From contig JAZGTN010000044.1 of NCBI GenBank assembly GCA_037783415.1, forward strand, positions 4,473,501 to 4,537,500: 64,000 nt of DNA. Reading direction: 5' to 3'. This DNA comes from Leptasterias polaris (Eukaryota; Echinodermata; Asteroidea; Forcipulatida; Asteriidae). Below the pieces are notes generated by a model. The model was not told where the DNA came from. It ran no database searches and was given only the letters and a program-made list of their open reading frames with translations. Below, in pieces: positions 1 through 12,100 of this stretch. Numbering within the stretch: position 1 is the first letter of the stretch; the number at the start of each line of letters is the position of its first letter. A program made the translations under genes and the position numbers.

Positions 1-159
1 AAATAATGATCAATCTAAAAATAACAAACAAGATAAGACACTGCTCATCAACAACTTTTCCATAAAAACCATAAAACACATTCTACTATAGAAGCCAACA
101 ACTTCTGTGTCACTTTCAATGTATATAGCACCCCTTACAAAGTTCTGGCTTTTGGCTGG

Positions 160-570
160 TCTAGAGCATGTCACATGATTTCTTATTTTTACTAGAAAGC
201 CGTGTGAATGCGACGCTATACTTCTACTAGCAACCAATTGTACTATACCCATAGCAATAGCTGCTTTGTGGTACTAAGACCGTGTGAAGGCTGCGCAAAC
301 GGGACGCGATATACTTGTATGTACACACAGCAAACAAGGTACTGTGGCAACCATGTACTAACCAATGGCAACCAGCTTCTTGGCACATTGACGTTTAAAC
401 ACAATATATGTATGGGGTGACTGTTTTTACTCGTGCTATATGGTTACAAACTACGACTCAGTCGGTGATCCCCGGAGCGGTCTATTTTCTTGAGGCTTTG
501 CCTCGGGAAAATAGAACGAGCCAAAGATCACCTCGAGAGGTCCTAGTTAACCAGACCACTAGAATATTTC
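160..570. repeat. Dispersed repeat, copy 1, with a hairpin core
   Basis: Contains GCGGTCTATTTTCTTGAGGC followed by an inverted match (GCCTCGGGAAAATAGA). The same layout occurs at 57,120-57,480 (CACATGAT, CGCGACG, GCGGTCTATTTTTACTCGGC, GATCACCTCG). No ORF of interest. Confidence 0.65.
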
Positions 571-599
571 TATAAAGTACTCTTGTGCAGTGGTGGTTA

Positions 600-1040
600 C
601 TGCAGTGTACATGTAGGCCTACAAGTAGACCCAGTAACTGGGGCGCTGTACTCCTTTTTGAGAAACTTTGACATCATTGGTCGTACTAGCACCCCAGCGA
701 ACGACAGTATGGTCATACCTTATTATCCGACTCTTGGTAATATCAACGGGTGCCCTGCCTCAACCGTGACGACTATACGCGGTTGAAAAAAGGGCACCCG
801 TCTAAAATTTGCCCTTTTTCAACCGCGTAGTCGTCACGGTTGAGGCAGGGCACCCGTCAAATTTTAGACGGGTGCCCTGCATTAACCGTTATGACTACAC
901 GGCTTGAGGCAGGGCACCTGTCGATATATTACCGAGAGTCGGATCATGATGTATGACCATCCTGTCGTTCGCTGGGGCGCTAGTACGACCGATGATGTCA
1001 AAATTTCTAAAAAGGAGTACAGTGCCCAAGTTACTGGGTC
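600..1040. repeat. Foldback element with nested palindromes
   Basis: The outer arms pair about 610-735 with about 930-1,040 (CCCAGTAACT, GACATCATTGGTCGTACTAG, TCGTTCGCTGGGGCG). The centre (about 750-920) carries copies of CGGGTGCCCTGCCTCAACCG in both orientations plus CCGTGACGACTA. No transposase ORF is present, consistent with a MITE or foldback transposon. Confidence 0.75.
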
Positions 1041-1059
1041 TAGCCTAGCCTCAAATAGG

Positions 1060-1680
1060 GCCAATCCACTCCATATCCTTGGCCCTAGCACAATTGCAAA
1101 CCTATTTTTGTGCCCCATTGAATTTGGGATTTTTAATCTGCAAAGATCTGCATCTTGAAACTAACCGATCAAATGCTACTCTACTTTTAAATAGCCGTAC
1201 TGCTGGAATTCGTTTAAAAAACATCACAGATCTTTGAGGAAAATTGATTGCTTTTCGCGTCTCGATTGTGAATTTTTGTTCACATATTAACTTGCGCGAA
1301 ATACCAAATACTTTCAACGCTGTAATCTAATGGGGACCTTATTTACTCAGTATTAGTCTGGTCCCACTAGATCGTAACAGTTGATAATATAAATGTTGTG
1401 GACTTGTTGAGGGAACCTGACAAATCATGGTTTTCGCGCAAGTTAATATGTGAACAAAAATTCACAATCCAGACGCGAAAAGCAATCAATTTTCCCCAAA
1501 AATCTGTGATGTTTTTTAAACGAATTCCAGTAGTCCGGCTATTTACATGGTAGCATTCGATGGGTAAGGTTCAAGATGCAGATCTTTGCAGATTAAAAAA
1601 CTGAATGGGCACAAGAATAGTTTTGCAATTGTGCTAGGGCCAAGGATACGGAGTGGATTGGCCCTAAATTGGGGCTAGTA
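1060..1680. repeat. Large inverted repeat, arms about 240 bp
   Basis: The arm at about 1,060-1,300 (GGCCCTAGCACAATTGCAAA, TTGTTCACATATTAACTTGC) is repeated inverted at about 1,432-1,680, with a spacer of about 130 bp. Identity is high but not perfect. A partial third copy of the neighbouring motif (ATGTCAAAATTTCTAAAAAG) is at about 1,830-1,860. Confidence 0.75.
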
Positions 1681-2000
1681 TAGTACTACTAGTAATGGGT
1701 ATAATGTAAGTTTGGTTTGTGGTGTCTTGCAAACTGAAATATGATAAAAAGTTTGCTTTCTTATAGTTGCGTTGTAACAATGAGAACTTGTCTGAGTGCT
1801 AGAAGAAGTAATCATGCAAGTAGAACGACCAAAGATGTCAAAATTTCTAAAAAGGAGTATACAGCGGGCGCCCCATAGTACTCCTGCCGCCGGGGCAACC
1901 TCCATCATGACCACCCATGGTTACACAACTAGAAACCCGACCAATCTGCGTAAATGTCAATCTAAAACGTACCTTTATAATATCCAGTGATTCTCCTGTC

Positions 2001-2136
2001 TTTGATGAACAGCCAGATAATCCGTACAGCGTCATATAGTTTGTGTCAAAAGGGACATTTCTAGGTGGACATTTGGGAAACGAAATTGAATAGAAAAACC
2101 CTCGTTCATGTAAAACTGTATTAATATCACCTAGAG
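2001..2136 (-). CDS. Possible orphan exon, unrecognised
   Basis: The minus strand has a pyrimidine-rich acceptor CGCCCTCTCTAG before about 2,136 and an open frame (LHERGFFYSISF, KCPPRN, YGLSGCSSKTGESLD), with a possible donor at GTACGTTTTAG near 1,971. It has coding-like composition but no family I recognise, and no partner exons were found. It could belong to a gene to the left or be chance. Confidence 0.2.
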
Positions 2137-2139
2137 AGG

Positions 2140-2880
2140 GCGCTCTTGATAAACAAACCAAACTATTATTATAATTAAAGAGGCTGTGCAAGTTACTTTT
2201 TGAAAGAGACAATACTTATAAACACGTCCAGTGATTAAAATAGTAATTATTTAAACTTAAAACAAGAAACATTTTGATTGCTTCATTTATTCACGGTGTG
2301 GTAAATCAAACTATGAAAAGAAAAGAAGACTAAAATAAAACCTCTTCTTGGTACACACGAATGTGGAATTCTAATTACCCTCCGTGACACCAACCAAAAA
2401 GAAAAAAAGAAAATCACACCGCGACAGTATCGCACACCTTTTGAGTGTCAGTTTGATGCTAGCGTGTAATACATTTTGTTTGAGAACACAATCACTTTCA
2501 AATCGCCCAAACCATTAGATATAGACCCTTGTTGATAAATAAAATGAATTACAGCCAACCCCATTTTGTCTCTATTTATAGTTAAAACAAAATGGCTCAT
2601 TTCACCAATTAGTGGTAATTAGGTCCAAGTCTATGTAATTGCTGTACAATTCCTATGGGAAAACTGGGAGAGCTGGTCCTTGGTTGGTTTTTTCAGTGAA
2701 AAACAACCCCGATGGTAACAAGACAGTTGGCATGCTATTTGGCTAGGTGTAGGCCTAGTGGGGAAATATGGAGATTTTTTTATTTTTATTATAACAAATG
2801 GCGGAGTTCTGACTTTTTAATTAAAAAGTGTTACTCAATAAGTCCACCATGGTATCATGCAGTGTTCCATGTGTATGCTT
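2140..2880. other. No gene seen
   Basis: AT-rich intergenic sequence downstream of the receptor gene, with scattered stops in all frames. It contains a GTAGGCCTA motif near 2,748 but nothing else I can name. Confidence 0.6.
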
Positions 2881-2884
2881 GACC

Positions 2885-2926
2885 CGACCATGGAGGTAGA
2901 ATTAATAAATCTACCTCCATGTTCCG
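2885..2926. repeat. Short perfect palindrome
   Basis: ATGGAGGTAGA and TCTACCTCCAT flank an AT-rich loop (ATTAATAAA). It is followed at 3,005-3,100 by several GACGTC/AAGACGTCTT palindromes, so the interval can form several small hairpins. Confidence 0.6.
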
Positions 2927-3114
2927 ACATATATATGAAGCCTCATGAATGCTTGTGAAATCATAGCAGCTTAGAGGAAGGGAAAGTCTTTATAGTTGTT
3001 GGATAAAGACGTCTTTTGGTTTTGCACACAAAACCAAAGTAAGATACTTTTTTACATGACGTCGATAATTTACGTGTATAAGACGTCTTACAGACGTCGT
3101 GTGCCCCACTGGGT

Positions 3115-3690
3115 TGGAGGAAGGGAAATGTCAAATTCATTTTTGTGATGTAGGCCTACCAACTTTTTTCAATAGCTAGAGTCCTCATGTGAGTGGGTAA
3201 AATTACAAGCCTAACCTCCAAAAGGTGTAAAATGCCATTATTCGGTGACCTTCCGGGGCACAATATTTGTCAACCAAAACATCCAATGACGACATCAATC
3301 TGAGAAAAATGGGTCTATACGTTTTTATACGGGGATGTTTTGGTTCATTCCTGTTTTTCAGAGCGAAATTTACATGCATGGCGTCATCCCTGCATGGACT
3401 TCAACAACTAATAGTTTACATTTCAATTACGGAGGAATTTTCGTCAGTCAAAATGTCAAATTTATGGCCAATTCGATTAAATATCTGACCCATTTTTCTC
3501 AGAAAGATGTCATCGGATGTTTTGGATGTTGACAAATTTTGCCCCGGAAGGTCATAATGGCAATTTACACCATTTTAACGCGAGGTTGAGACTAGCCTTT
3601 TTCCTCATGAGGACTCTATTGGAAAATGAGTAGGCCTAGGCCTACATCACAAAATTGAGTTTGACATTTCCTTGCTCTTGAACACCATTA
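3115..3690. repeat. Foldback element with about 200-bp arms
   Basis: The left arm (about 3,118-3,320: GAAATGTCAAA, GTAGGCCTAC, GACCTTCCGGGGCA, GTCAACCAAAACATCC) is inverted at about 3,480-3,680 (GGATGTTGACAAATTTTGCC, CCGGAAGGTC, GGCCTACATCACAAAATT). The loop has no recognisable ORF. Confidence 0.75.
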
Positions 3691-3825
3691 TGTAGTTTTC
3701 ATACCCATTCAGTTAAAAGTTAATTCCAAAATAAATAACATTTACCGGTACCACAGAAAATTAGTCTAATTCTAGCCGCTTTATTTCTGATCAGTATAGT
3801 GCTAGAAATTCTTTCAGCCAGCCAC

Positions 3826-3850
3826 GGGGGGGGGGGGGGGGGGGTGGGGG
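3826..3850. repeat. Poly-G run
   Basis: About 18 consecutive G, extended by GTGGGGG. Prone to length errors and able to form quadruplexes. Confidence 0.9.
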
Positions 3851-5190
3851 ATTTTCCAACACCCACAATTTTTAAGTGCCCCCTCCCGATCCCCCAGGTG
3901 CTCTCATGAAAAGTATCCAGATACATGTAGTGACCTAATGACCCTTGGCTTTAAGTCCCACAGAAAAGCGACCCCCCTGCCCCACCTCCCTAGTAAAAAA
4001 AAACCAACATCAACAACAATAACAACAACGCTGGCTACGCCACTGCATTCACCCCAAGTCTTAAATGTTTTTTTTTTTTTTTGCATGAGCTGTTGGTATA
4101 CATGATTTAGTCTAATGATTGTGTTGCAGCACAGAGTTTCCCCCAAAAAGTTTGACTAATTCAGTCAAGTCTTATTCAGTCCTAATCCCCAAATAATTTT
4201 GACTGCAGTTTTCAGAAATGGTGGCTGGCAATTTCTTTTTAAAGTTTCTTTTTAGGTTACCAACTATTTGTGTCAGTTCACAATTTTCAGATGATGTTGA
4301 AAGGTGAACAAAAACACTAGCTTTTGGTTAGTATGAGAGAGAGAAAATGTACCCATTAAAAAAAAAAAATAATGGCTCTACTAGGGTCGAAACGTCAGGC
4401 CATTAACTATTTTGTTGCATTTATACCACAGGTCCTTTTGGTTGGTAAGCAGTTTGCAACAGCCAATTATATTTTCTTATTTATAAGTATTTTAGTTTGA
4501 AATTCAAAACTCAGCTTCCAGCAATAAACTTTTCAATAAAGTATTTCCAGGCATGATATTATTCGTCCTACTTTAGACTTGTTTCTATTTTTTCTCCCCT
4601 CAATAATGATTGTGGTTGGATGGCAACATTAAAGGTACAAATAATGACAATTCGTCTGCTGGCAGGTTCCAGCCAAAACCTTTATGGCGTACTTATTTTA
4701 TTTTCTGTCTTGTAAAACTGGATTCATGAATACTTCTTCAATTCGTTTTCGTATGCATTGTTTAAATTGAATTGGAATGAGGAAGTTTGTAACTGTCCAT
4801 TTAGAAGTAAAAAAACAGTTGGACATTTCAAAAAGCTAGTGTCAGTTGTTTGTATTGACTTGTCATGTGTTTGAATATTATTTATGATTTTGTTTACTGC
4901 AAATGTAGTTCAATTATATTAACTTCAATGCTAATCTTTTAAAAAGTACATATGGAATATTAATGGCCCCGTGAATCATTTCAACAAGTAAATAAGAAAA
5001 AGTGAATGAGGCTACATAGATACAAAATATGGGAAAATGGAGTGTAGGGCTCAACAAAAATATATTAGAAAATATATAAATACACAAAAGAATAATTATT
5101 ACATTGGTGAATCAATGTTGACTAAAATAAGTAACAACTAGATAATACTTCTATTATAAACCAGCAAAGCGCGGGTTAATATAGCAAGTT
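3850..5190. other. No gene seen
   Basis: AT-rich intergenic DNA with homopolymers (T run near 4,070; A run near 4,358). The track TCTACTAGGGTCGAAACGTC near 4,376 resembles retroelement tails but I cannot assign it. Confidence 0.5.
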
Positions 5191-5199
5191 TATTAAAGT

Positions 5200-5410
5200 A
5201 GTTCCGTCGGTGAATGCTCATGCCTGGGGGACATATTCTCCGTTGGAGGACATACCGTTGAGCACGACGGACAGAATTACCTAACGAGAGACAGTTTATC
5301 CTAGGAGATACTGTCTCGGGGACATTGTATACCCCTAGACAAGCCAGGTAAAGTTGTCCGGTGGGACAGATTCACCGGGGGACAGAATCTCCGTCCACAG
5401 CGGAACTCTC
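5200..5410. repeat. Array of GGGGACA..TCTCC motifs
   Basis: Repeated short units such as GGGGACATATTCTCCG, GGAGGACATACC, GAGACAGTTTATCC, GGGGACATTGTATACCCC and GGGGGACAGAATCTCCG alternate orientation, giving overlapping hairpins. A related GGAGGACAGAATCTCC is at 10,795. Confidence 0.6.
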
Positions 5411-6140
5411 GATTGACAAATCTCAATTCGGAATCTTGACAAAACAACATTAAAAAGTGGCTATAATTCTTATCAAAGGTATAAAATATAATGCAAGGGA
5501 TTGTTTAAGTAGCTGCTATTTATGATAAAAGATAAATGTCAAATAAATTGGAAAGATCATACCTGTCGGAGAAATAACATGGAAGTCAAAAGACGTGTCT
5601 TCCCGACATCATAGAATAGAATGACCCAATTGGAAAAATTTGAAATCAATCCACCGCTAGGGGGCGCTCGATCCGGGGTTGAGATGTGTGAATAAATGAA
5701 TATATTAAGTCTGAAGAAACATAAAAAATACGTTTTCCTACCCGTCACATTACCCTTCGATGGCCTACCGGTACGCAGCCAGTAGACCGAAAACACATTT
5801 TAGTTAGTTACTCGTTCATTTTTTTCAAAAACAGGTGAAACCCCTCAAGTTCTATCCTCAGACAGGCCTGATTGACAAGGCCTATGACCCTTTAGGCAGT
5901 ATGAACTCGGAAATCTCCAGATAATAGAATCAGATCCGCCGGGGTTTTTTTTACAATTAAATACACAACTTTTTAAACACTTTTTGGGGGCCAAACTATC
6001 ACTACAACGCCTAGAAAGGTTATTAGCTTTGAAAAAAGTATGAAATCAACATTGTAATTGAGTACACGTTTTCCCAACGTACTGCACGCTGCAGTAGCCA
6101 ATGCAATTTGTGTATACCTAACAGGGGCAGGGCATCGCAG
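5411..6140. other. No gene seen
   Basis: Intergenic sequence without supported coding potential. Only short open frames that lack domain similarity are present. Confidence 0.5.
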
Positions 6141-6149
6141 AGTTAAAGT

Positions 6150-6419
6150 CGAAATTTGATTGTGTAGATATTTACAAGAAAAATAACTTTTGACAATTTA
6201 ATTTCAAGAGGTGGCTGCGTTTTTGATATAATATTATCGCCAAAAATCCGGAGCGTTAATGTCCACGCAGGAAGAATAATCCACAGAAACGTTTCTCAGA
6301 TTCGAACTTCTGGGCATAACAACTGATATCTTTTTACATAACCACATTACTTCGAAGTGAGATTCTCAAAATGCATTAGACTATCGAAAGCTGTTGTACT
6401 TCTAACTAAGTACAAGTTG
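6150..6419 (+). repeat. Dispersed repeat family K, left part of a split copy
   Basis: Shares GAGGTGGCTGCGTTTTTGA, GGAAGAATAATC, GTTTCTCAGATTC, CCACATTACTTCGAAGT and TATCGAAAG with copies at 14,945-15,290 and 58,935-59,320. The matching right end (TTGCCATTAATTTTAAGAG...ACCAAACGTAT) resumes at about 7,190, so the copy is interrupted by a LINE piece. Confidence 0.65.
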
Positions 6420-7186
6420 TTTCATCATGTTTTGGGTCTGTGCAGCAGAGAAAGAAAGTTACCATCCCTCATCTTAAAGTTGCCGATTCTCAGATACGTC
6501 CTGCTGACAAGGCACGTGATCTAGGCCTCATGCTTGATGCCAGCATGACTATGGAGCCCCAAATCTCAAACTGTATCAGAACTTCAGTCTACCATCTTCG
6601 AAACATTCGAAGGATCAGAGATTACCTGAACCCACAGGCAACTAAACAACTCATGCATGCCTTTATCACGTCCCGCTTAGACCTATATAATTCAACATTG
6701 TATGGGCTCCCTCAAAAACAGATTACCAGAATGATCTCATATCACACCGATTTTGAAGCAACTGCACTGGCTCCCCGTCAATCAACGACTCAACTACAAA
6801 CTCTCCATGATTACCTACAAAGCACTTTACGGTCAAGCTCCAACCTACCTATCTGAGCTGCTACAAAAACATATACCTGGACGCTCTGGTCTTCGCTCTT
6901 CTGACACTCATAACAGTCTCTCCGAGACCAGATCGAGACGGTCGTGGGAAGACAGGTCATTCTGCGTGACTGCTCCACGAGTTTGGAACACTCTCCCAAG
7001 AGATCTTTGTACATCTACATCCCTTCAGTGCTTCAAGTCCAGTTTAAAGACATTATTTGTTCAAACGTTCTTTCTAAATCAGTATCAAGTTTTCTGTTAA
7101 ATGTTACCATTCATTTTCTCTTTGTGCGCCTTGGGTGCCTTTATTGACAGATATGTGCGCGGTATAAGTATATAATTATTATTATT
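6420..7186 (+). pseudogene. CR1-like LINE, 3' fragment (RT C-terminus)
   Basis: Two overlapping frames encode the end of a non-LTR retrotransposon reverse transcriptase: frame one with KARDLGLMLDASMTM, YHLRNIRRIRDYL and TSRLDLYNSTLYGLP, frame two with LHWLPVNQRLNYKL, YLSELLQKHIPG and LRSSDTH...WNTLPRDL. This LHWLPV/LRS/WN.LP series marks the CR1/L2 group. The frame changes around 6,740, so it is dead. The 3' end is an ATT repeat. Confidence 0.85.
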
Positions 7187-7260
7187 TTTATTGTTATTGC
7201 CATTAATTTTAAGAGTGATAACCAAACGTATCATTCTCTTTGATGGACAGTTAATGGGTT
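7187..7260 (+). repeat. Dispersed repeat family K, right part of a split copy
   Basis: TTGCCATTAATTTTAAGAG and ACCAAACGTAT match the right end of the intact copy at 15,236-15,290. With 6,150-6,419 it shows that the CR1 fragment inserted into an older repeat. Confidence 0.6.
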
Positions 7261-7264
7261 AAGG

Positions 7265-7425
7265 GTGGGTATATCAAGTGAGGTTTGCGTTGACACCATG
7301 TGCATAAATCTCTTTTGAGTAGTCGTGGTTCTGAGAAGAACCGGTGGTTAACATCTCAACGTTTTGATCAGTCTTCAGGAGAGTGCTGGACTCTGTTGCT
7401 TCATGCTGCTTAGTTAAGTACTGCC
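7265..7425 (-). repeat. Repeat H copy with histone-type 3' hairpin
   Basis: On the minus strand the hairpin GGTTCTTCTCAGAACC (7,327-7,342) is preceded by CTCCTGAAGACTGATCA and followed by ACGACTACTCAAAAGAGATT. The same arrangement occurs at 31,000-31,130 (plus). The hairpin fits the histone mRNA stem-loop GGYYCTTYTCAGRRCC, but no histone gene is nearby. Confidence 0.6.
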
Positions 7426-7496
7426 AAAGAGATTAACTTAAATGGGTTTATTGTCACCTTTCAAAAACAATTGTGGTAAAGGTCCTCTAAAACTAT

Positions 7497-7502
7497 TTTA
7501 TT
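7497..7502 (-). promoter_or_regulatory. Candidate poly(A) signal for the receptor gene
   Basis: AATAAA on the minus strand, about 470 bp past the stop codon. Another AATAAA lies near 7,446. Neither is proven; a MITE lies between the stop and these sites. Confidence 0.3.
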
Positions 7503-7743
7503 TACAAAATGGTGATCAATTTAAAAACCGCCAAGAGTTAAAATACATTGATACATAATGCATAACAAAGATAATTGGTTATAGATACTGTACAATAAAA
7601 TATGTAAAGTTTTTAACTTAAAAGACAATTTTAAAAGCAGCCTCTGGAATATGACGGATACAAAGAAGTTCACGAGTGACTGACGCCATTTAAAAAAAAT
7701 TAAAAAAAAATTGAAGTTGGAAATGATAGTAGCAACCAATTTC

Positions 7744-7921
7744 ATAGAGCTGCTTATTAACAGGGGCTAAGCACAATACGGGTGTGCTTACCGGAGTAAG
7801 GTTACCAGCCAAACTACCATATCACATGTACAACCTGTGACTAATATCCGATCTGCAGAGCAGAACAAATGTTAAGCAATATTTTCTGCTTATAAGCAGC
7901 TCCACGAAATTGGGACCCAGT
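7744..7921. repeat. MITE with AGAGCTGCTTA termini in the receptor 3' region
   Basis: One end is ATAGAGCTGCTTA and the other TAAGCAGCTCCACGAAATTGGGACC, inverted. A second family member is at 49,064-49,333. It lies just past the receptor stop codon, so it probably forms part of the 3' UTR. No coding capacity. Confidence 0.75.
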
Positions 7922-7972
7922 CAAAAGAATTTTAAGGTATTGTGAATTTATATTAATATATTAAAACAATAG

Positions 7973-9149
7973 TTACTCCTGTTTGCTCGCAGTATCAATA
8001 GTAAAAACAGTAGACATGGAGTTGCCACTTTTGTTCTCGTTGTTCGACGATTTCCAGGTTTCCTTCCTCAGGATTGAGGCATTTCGTCGACGCTGGGAGA
8101 AAAGATCTGAGATGGTGTAGAGGTAAGGATTGAGGGAGGAGTTGATAGGGAGGATGAAGACGACGACCCAGGCGTAGGTTTCTGGTGGTATCTCCACGAC
8201 GCGACTTTGAGACAGGATACCCATGATTATCACTGGTGTCCAACAGATGAAATCAGTCATGACTATCGCCGCCATTTTGATTGCCATGCGAACTTCATCG
8301 TCTCTCTTTCTGTGACGTCGAACTCGCTTCATTGACATCTTGACACTGGCAAATATGCAGATATAACAAATAAGAATCACACAGAAACAGAGCAGGTTGA
8401 CGCCAAGAAAGAGAGCGATGGAGAAAAACCAGGAGGCGCGATATTCAGCAGGGTATGGTATTTCAACAGTTATGTTGGCGACTCCACCAGCATCAATTGT
8501 CTTCTGTCTTGTCTCATATTTCGCCACTTTCGTCATCAGTGGTAACCCAATGCATACGTCGGAAAGGCCATAAAGATCTGAGTCAGAGTCAAAAGCAAGC
8601 ATGGTGGGAACCAGGCCGACAATCACGGTGCCAATCCATATCAAACCACAAATAATGCGTCCCATCTTCGGACGAATGTGTTTGCTGCTCAGAGGGAATA
8701 CGATGGAGAGAAATCGATCGATGCTAATAAGAGTCAAGAAAAAAACAGAAGCTTCGGTTGCAATAATGGAAATAAAGCCAGCCAACCTGCAAGGGACACT
8801 CATTTGCCACTCCGAGGAATGCTCAAAATAAGTGTTTCCGAAATGCACATCGGCAATTGCAATGATCATCATGTACAAGCCCATGAGAGAATCGGACGCG
8901 GCGAGGTTAAACACGAGAAGTGAATGAACTTTCCGACTGTCTCGTCCTTCAGTCTCCTCACGGCATCTCCAGATCATGACGAAGATATTACCGACGAGGG
9001 CGCTTATCCCCAAGATCCACATGGAGAGTTCTAAGACGAGGTTTGGCATGAGATTGCTGCACATGAACAAGGGGGGTTCTGGTTCAAGCGTCTTACATTC
9101 GACGTTTGAAGTACTGAAGAAACAGCAAATACGATGATCATCTACGTAC
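7973..9149 (-). CDS. Receptor exon 35: hinge and seven-helix GPCR domain
   Basis: This final exon starts with the hinge [11 protein letters not shown]...VEC...EPEPPLFMC typical of LGR type C receptors. It then encodes a full rhodopsin-class 7TM. Counting from the internal MFMC: TM1 around 13-34 with GN, TM2 with NLAASD at 55-60, the extracellular Cys94 before TM3, DRF (variant of DRY) at 118-120, a second-loop Cys in DVCIG, TM6 CWTP at 276-279, and TM7 NPYLY at 314-318. A 45-residue Ser/Arg-rich tail ends KQE and TAA. It acts in the plasma membrane, presumably coupling to a G protein. The acceptor is CCATTAG at 9,150. A single intronless 7TM exon is usual for LGR genes. No inactivating change is visible here. 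Confidence 0.96.
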
Positions 9150-12100
9150 CTAATGGAAACAATTCAAAAGCTAATTTTAGTGAATAAAAGTCACCTGTTT
9201 TGTTTATCCTTCAAGTTTCAATGTGAATATACTGTTTGTAACCAAACGTGATGAGGTCACAACTAAAGGGCATCACAGTATCGTGTAATTCTTGACCACT
9301 TTCAGAATGTTTGGCTTGGGTCAAACGAGGTAGGTCCGAAACAACAATGCAAAACTATCGATTGTAATTACACCAATTACACTTGTGTTTATTATGTGTG
9401 TCTGTACGGGTAGTGTCCATTCAATGTTGCCCACTTACAAAATGGTTCCCGTTCGGGTTAGTGCAGTAGCGTACCGGATACGCATCTAGCGGTTACGCCT
9501 TCTACTCCTCAAATTGTGATTAACGTATCTAGACTTAACGAGGCATTAATCTTGAAGTATAGAGCATGTGACCTGTGACATCACATGTTTACAAAAGAGC
9601 CACAGAGCCTAGACCTCCTGCAGGCACAGTTTGTACACAGCTCAATGGAAGAAAACAATAAATCTTATATTTTATAGAGATTGCACTGTCTGATTTTTCT
9701 AAACTTTTTATATGAAGAAAGGGGGGACATCTCAAAAGCTGTAAAGCAGTTGCTTTTGTAACTATTGAATTCGTGTGAAAATTATGACACAAAATGTAAA
9801 TTTTCCCATTTGGCCTGTTTAGTATCTTGCCCGTCAGGAAATGCATTATAATGTACAAGGTCACATTTCTGTAAACAAAGGTAACATGGTCTATACATTC
9901 AGTTTAAGAAATTAAACAAGATTTGTAGAGCTGACTAAACAGTCGCAGACAGCGTCCATGTTTTGTGTGATCAACCATAAACATGAAATAACAAACCTGT
10001 GTCAACTTGGGCTTAATCCATTGAGTGAGTCAGGAGAAAAAAGGTGAAAAACCATGCACAACTTTCAGCATGTAAGCACAATGTCATTAATTTTGGTTGT
10101 AGTAACAACCGAAATCAGCTGTTGCGTCTGTTAGGTTTTCAGGCTCAGTTTTCTCAAAAATGGCTTTAATTCAGAGGGAAATATATCTCAGAAAAAAATA
10201 GTTCTAGTATGAATTTCATAATTAGTAACCGTTCAGACTCAAATTAAACAATGATGCTTCTTATTCTTAACTATCTCATATAATACATTATTATAAGTAT
10301 TATGTAGTCATCGTTCTCGGGAAAAAAAGGACAAAAACAATTAAATCCCTTATATTATAGTTATGTCGATGGACATTGAACTAATCTTTTGAAATGGTCC
10401 TATTTTGCTCTCCTAAATGTATTGCTCCATGTTATAGGAAATACTTACAATTTTTTTAAATTAACAAGACCTTCAAATGCATCTTTCTCAAACTCCAGTT
10501 GAGGTAAATCGTTGTTTTGCCGCACAAGGATTCTAAAAAAAGAAGAAGAAAAAGACAAACAGAGAGAAAAAGAAAACAAGTATTCAGACGACGCTTGATT
10601 CCTGCATTATGTATTATTTTATTTATTTGTTATTGTTTGCCCTCAATGTTAGATCCGATGTCATAGGGAAATCTGTCCCCCGGATATTTGGGTGTGTCCC
10701 CCTCCCCCCCCCCATGGGAAATTAGCATGGGCTTGAAGGAGGTTGATTCAAAAGAGGGCATTATCAGAAGAAATTTCTACACCGTTCGCCGAAGGAGGAC
10801 AGAATCTCCTGCCACACCGGCAACAATGACAGAGTGACTGTTGTGCAGTCCAGCTTCGGTTTGGTCATATTCGTCTTTAATGTAAAGGGGGGAGGGTTGC
10901 GCGGTAAAAAGTGTAAAATACTCACAGAGTGTCCAATTGACTTAGTCCAATAAACGCATTATCTCGAACTTTTTCCAGTGGCACATCAAACATTGTTCTA
11001 GAACAGGAAATAGAAATAGAACAGGAAATAGCATTATAAATCTTACTCAATTGCCGTTAGCGAAAAGAACCAAGCACCCCAATTAACCAACCATATCCAA
11101 GGGATTAGATTGGCTTTAAAGACCTACTTGAACAAAAACAGCAACAAAGTGATCTTTGCTGAAATTCATTCAAAGTGTTTTCAATCAGTACGGAAATTTA
11201 GTTCACATGAGATTAAACAGATTTAAATTGTGTAAAAAATCAATCATTTAGAATATATTTCTCCGGTGCTTTTCAGAAAGATTCGAGAAAATCCCTGTTA
11301 CGTCATCACTCATCATACGTCATGTGTGGGAGCTCCGTTTTGTATAGATGTCAAAGGTACATCCGGCAAAATCCGGTCAGGCTGAAGTCCGATGTTATGG
11401 CTAATGATTTCATTACAAAACAAGATTTAAATCAATTAAATACTTAATCATTACGAAACGTACATCCCCTGCAGTTTGGGCAACCCTGAAAATGTAAGCT
11501 CTTGAAGCTCAACCAGTGACGTGTTGGACAAATCTCTGTTGGCAAAAATATTGAACTGCTATCAAAATGAAACCAAATAATAAACTGTTATAATGTGCTC
11601 AACCCGTAAGAAGAGCTTATTGTTGGCACGGCATGCAATTCGATCAATGATGGTGACTACCAAATGAAATATATTGACAAGAATTGATTACCCAAAGTTT
11701 AGCATCATTGTCATTTGTGGGTTCGAATTCGACTTGAGGTACTTGGTTTATAATCATTATTACCATTTATAGCTTGACCGTCGGGTGTAATACCAATAGT
11801 TGATCAATCATGGGTTTGAATCCAAACAATAAAAGCTACCTCGAAAAGCACGTAGCATGCATTGCTTGGCCTTACATCATCAGCAGTAAACCAAACCAAA
11901 ACAGATGAGTGCATTGTAAATAATACAAAAAGTTGAGAAATAAAAACCAGAACACTGCTGGTATATTTACTCACAACCACAATAAGTCTTGCAAACTATC
12001 AAATGTGTTCGGTTTCAAAACAGATATATTGTTGTTCTTCAAAGACCTGTACGGATATTTAAAGAAACGAAAATAGTTTTTAGAACCCTTAGGTGCGGAA

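Noticed and set aside
1847..2212. 121-residue minus ORF as a complete gene
   Set aside because: Its C-terminal half runs into the copy of a foldback repeat; at most a small exon (2,001-2,136) could be real.
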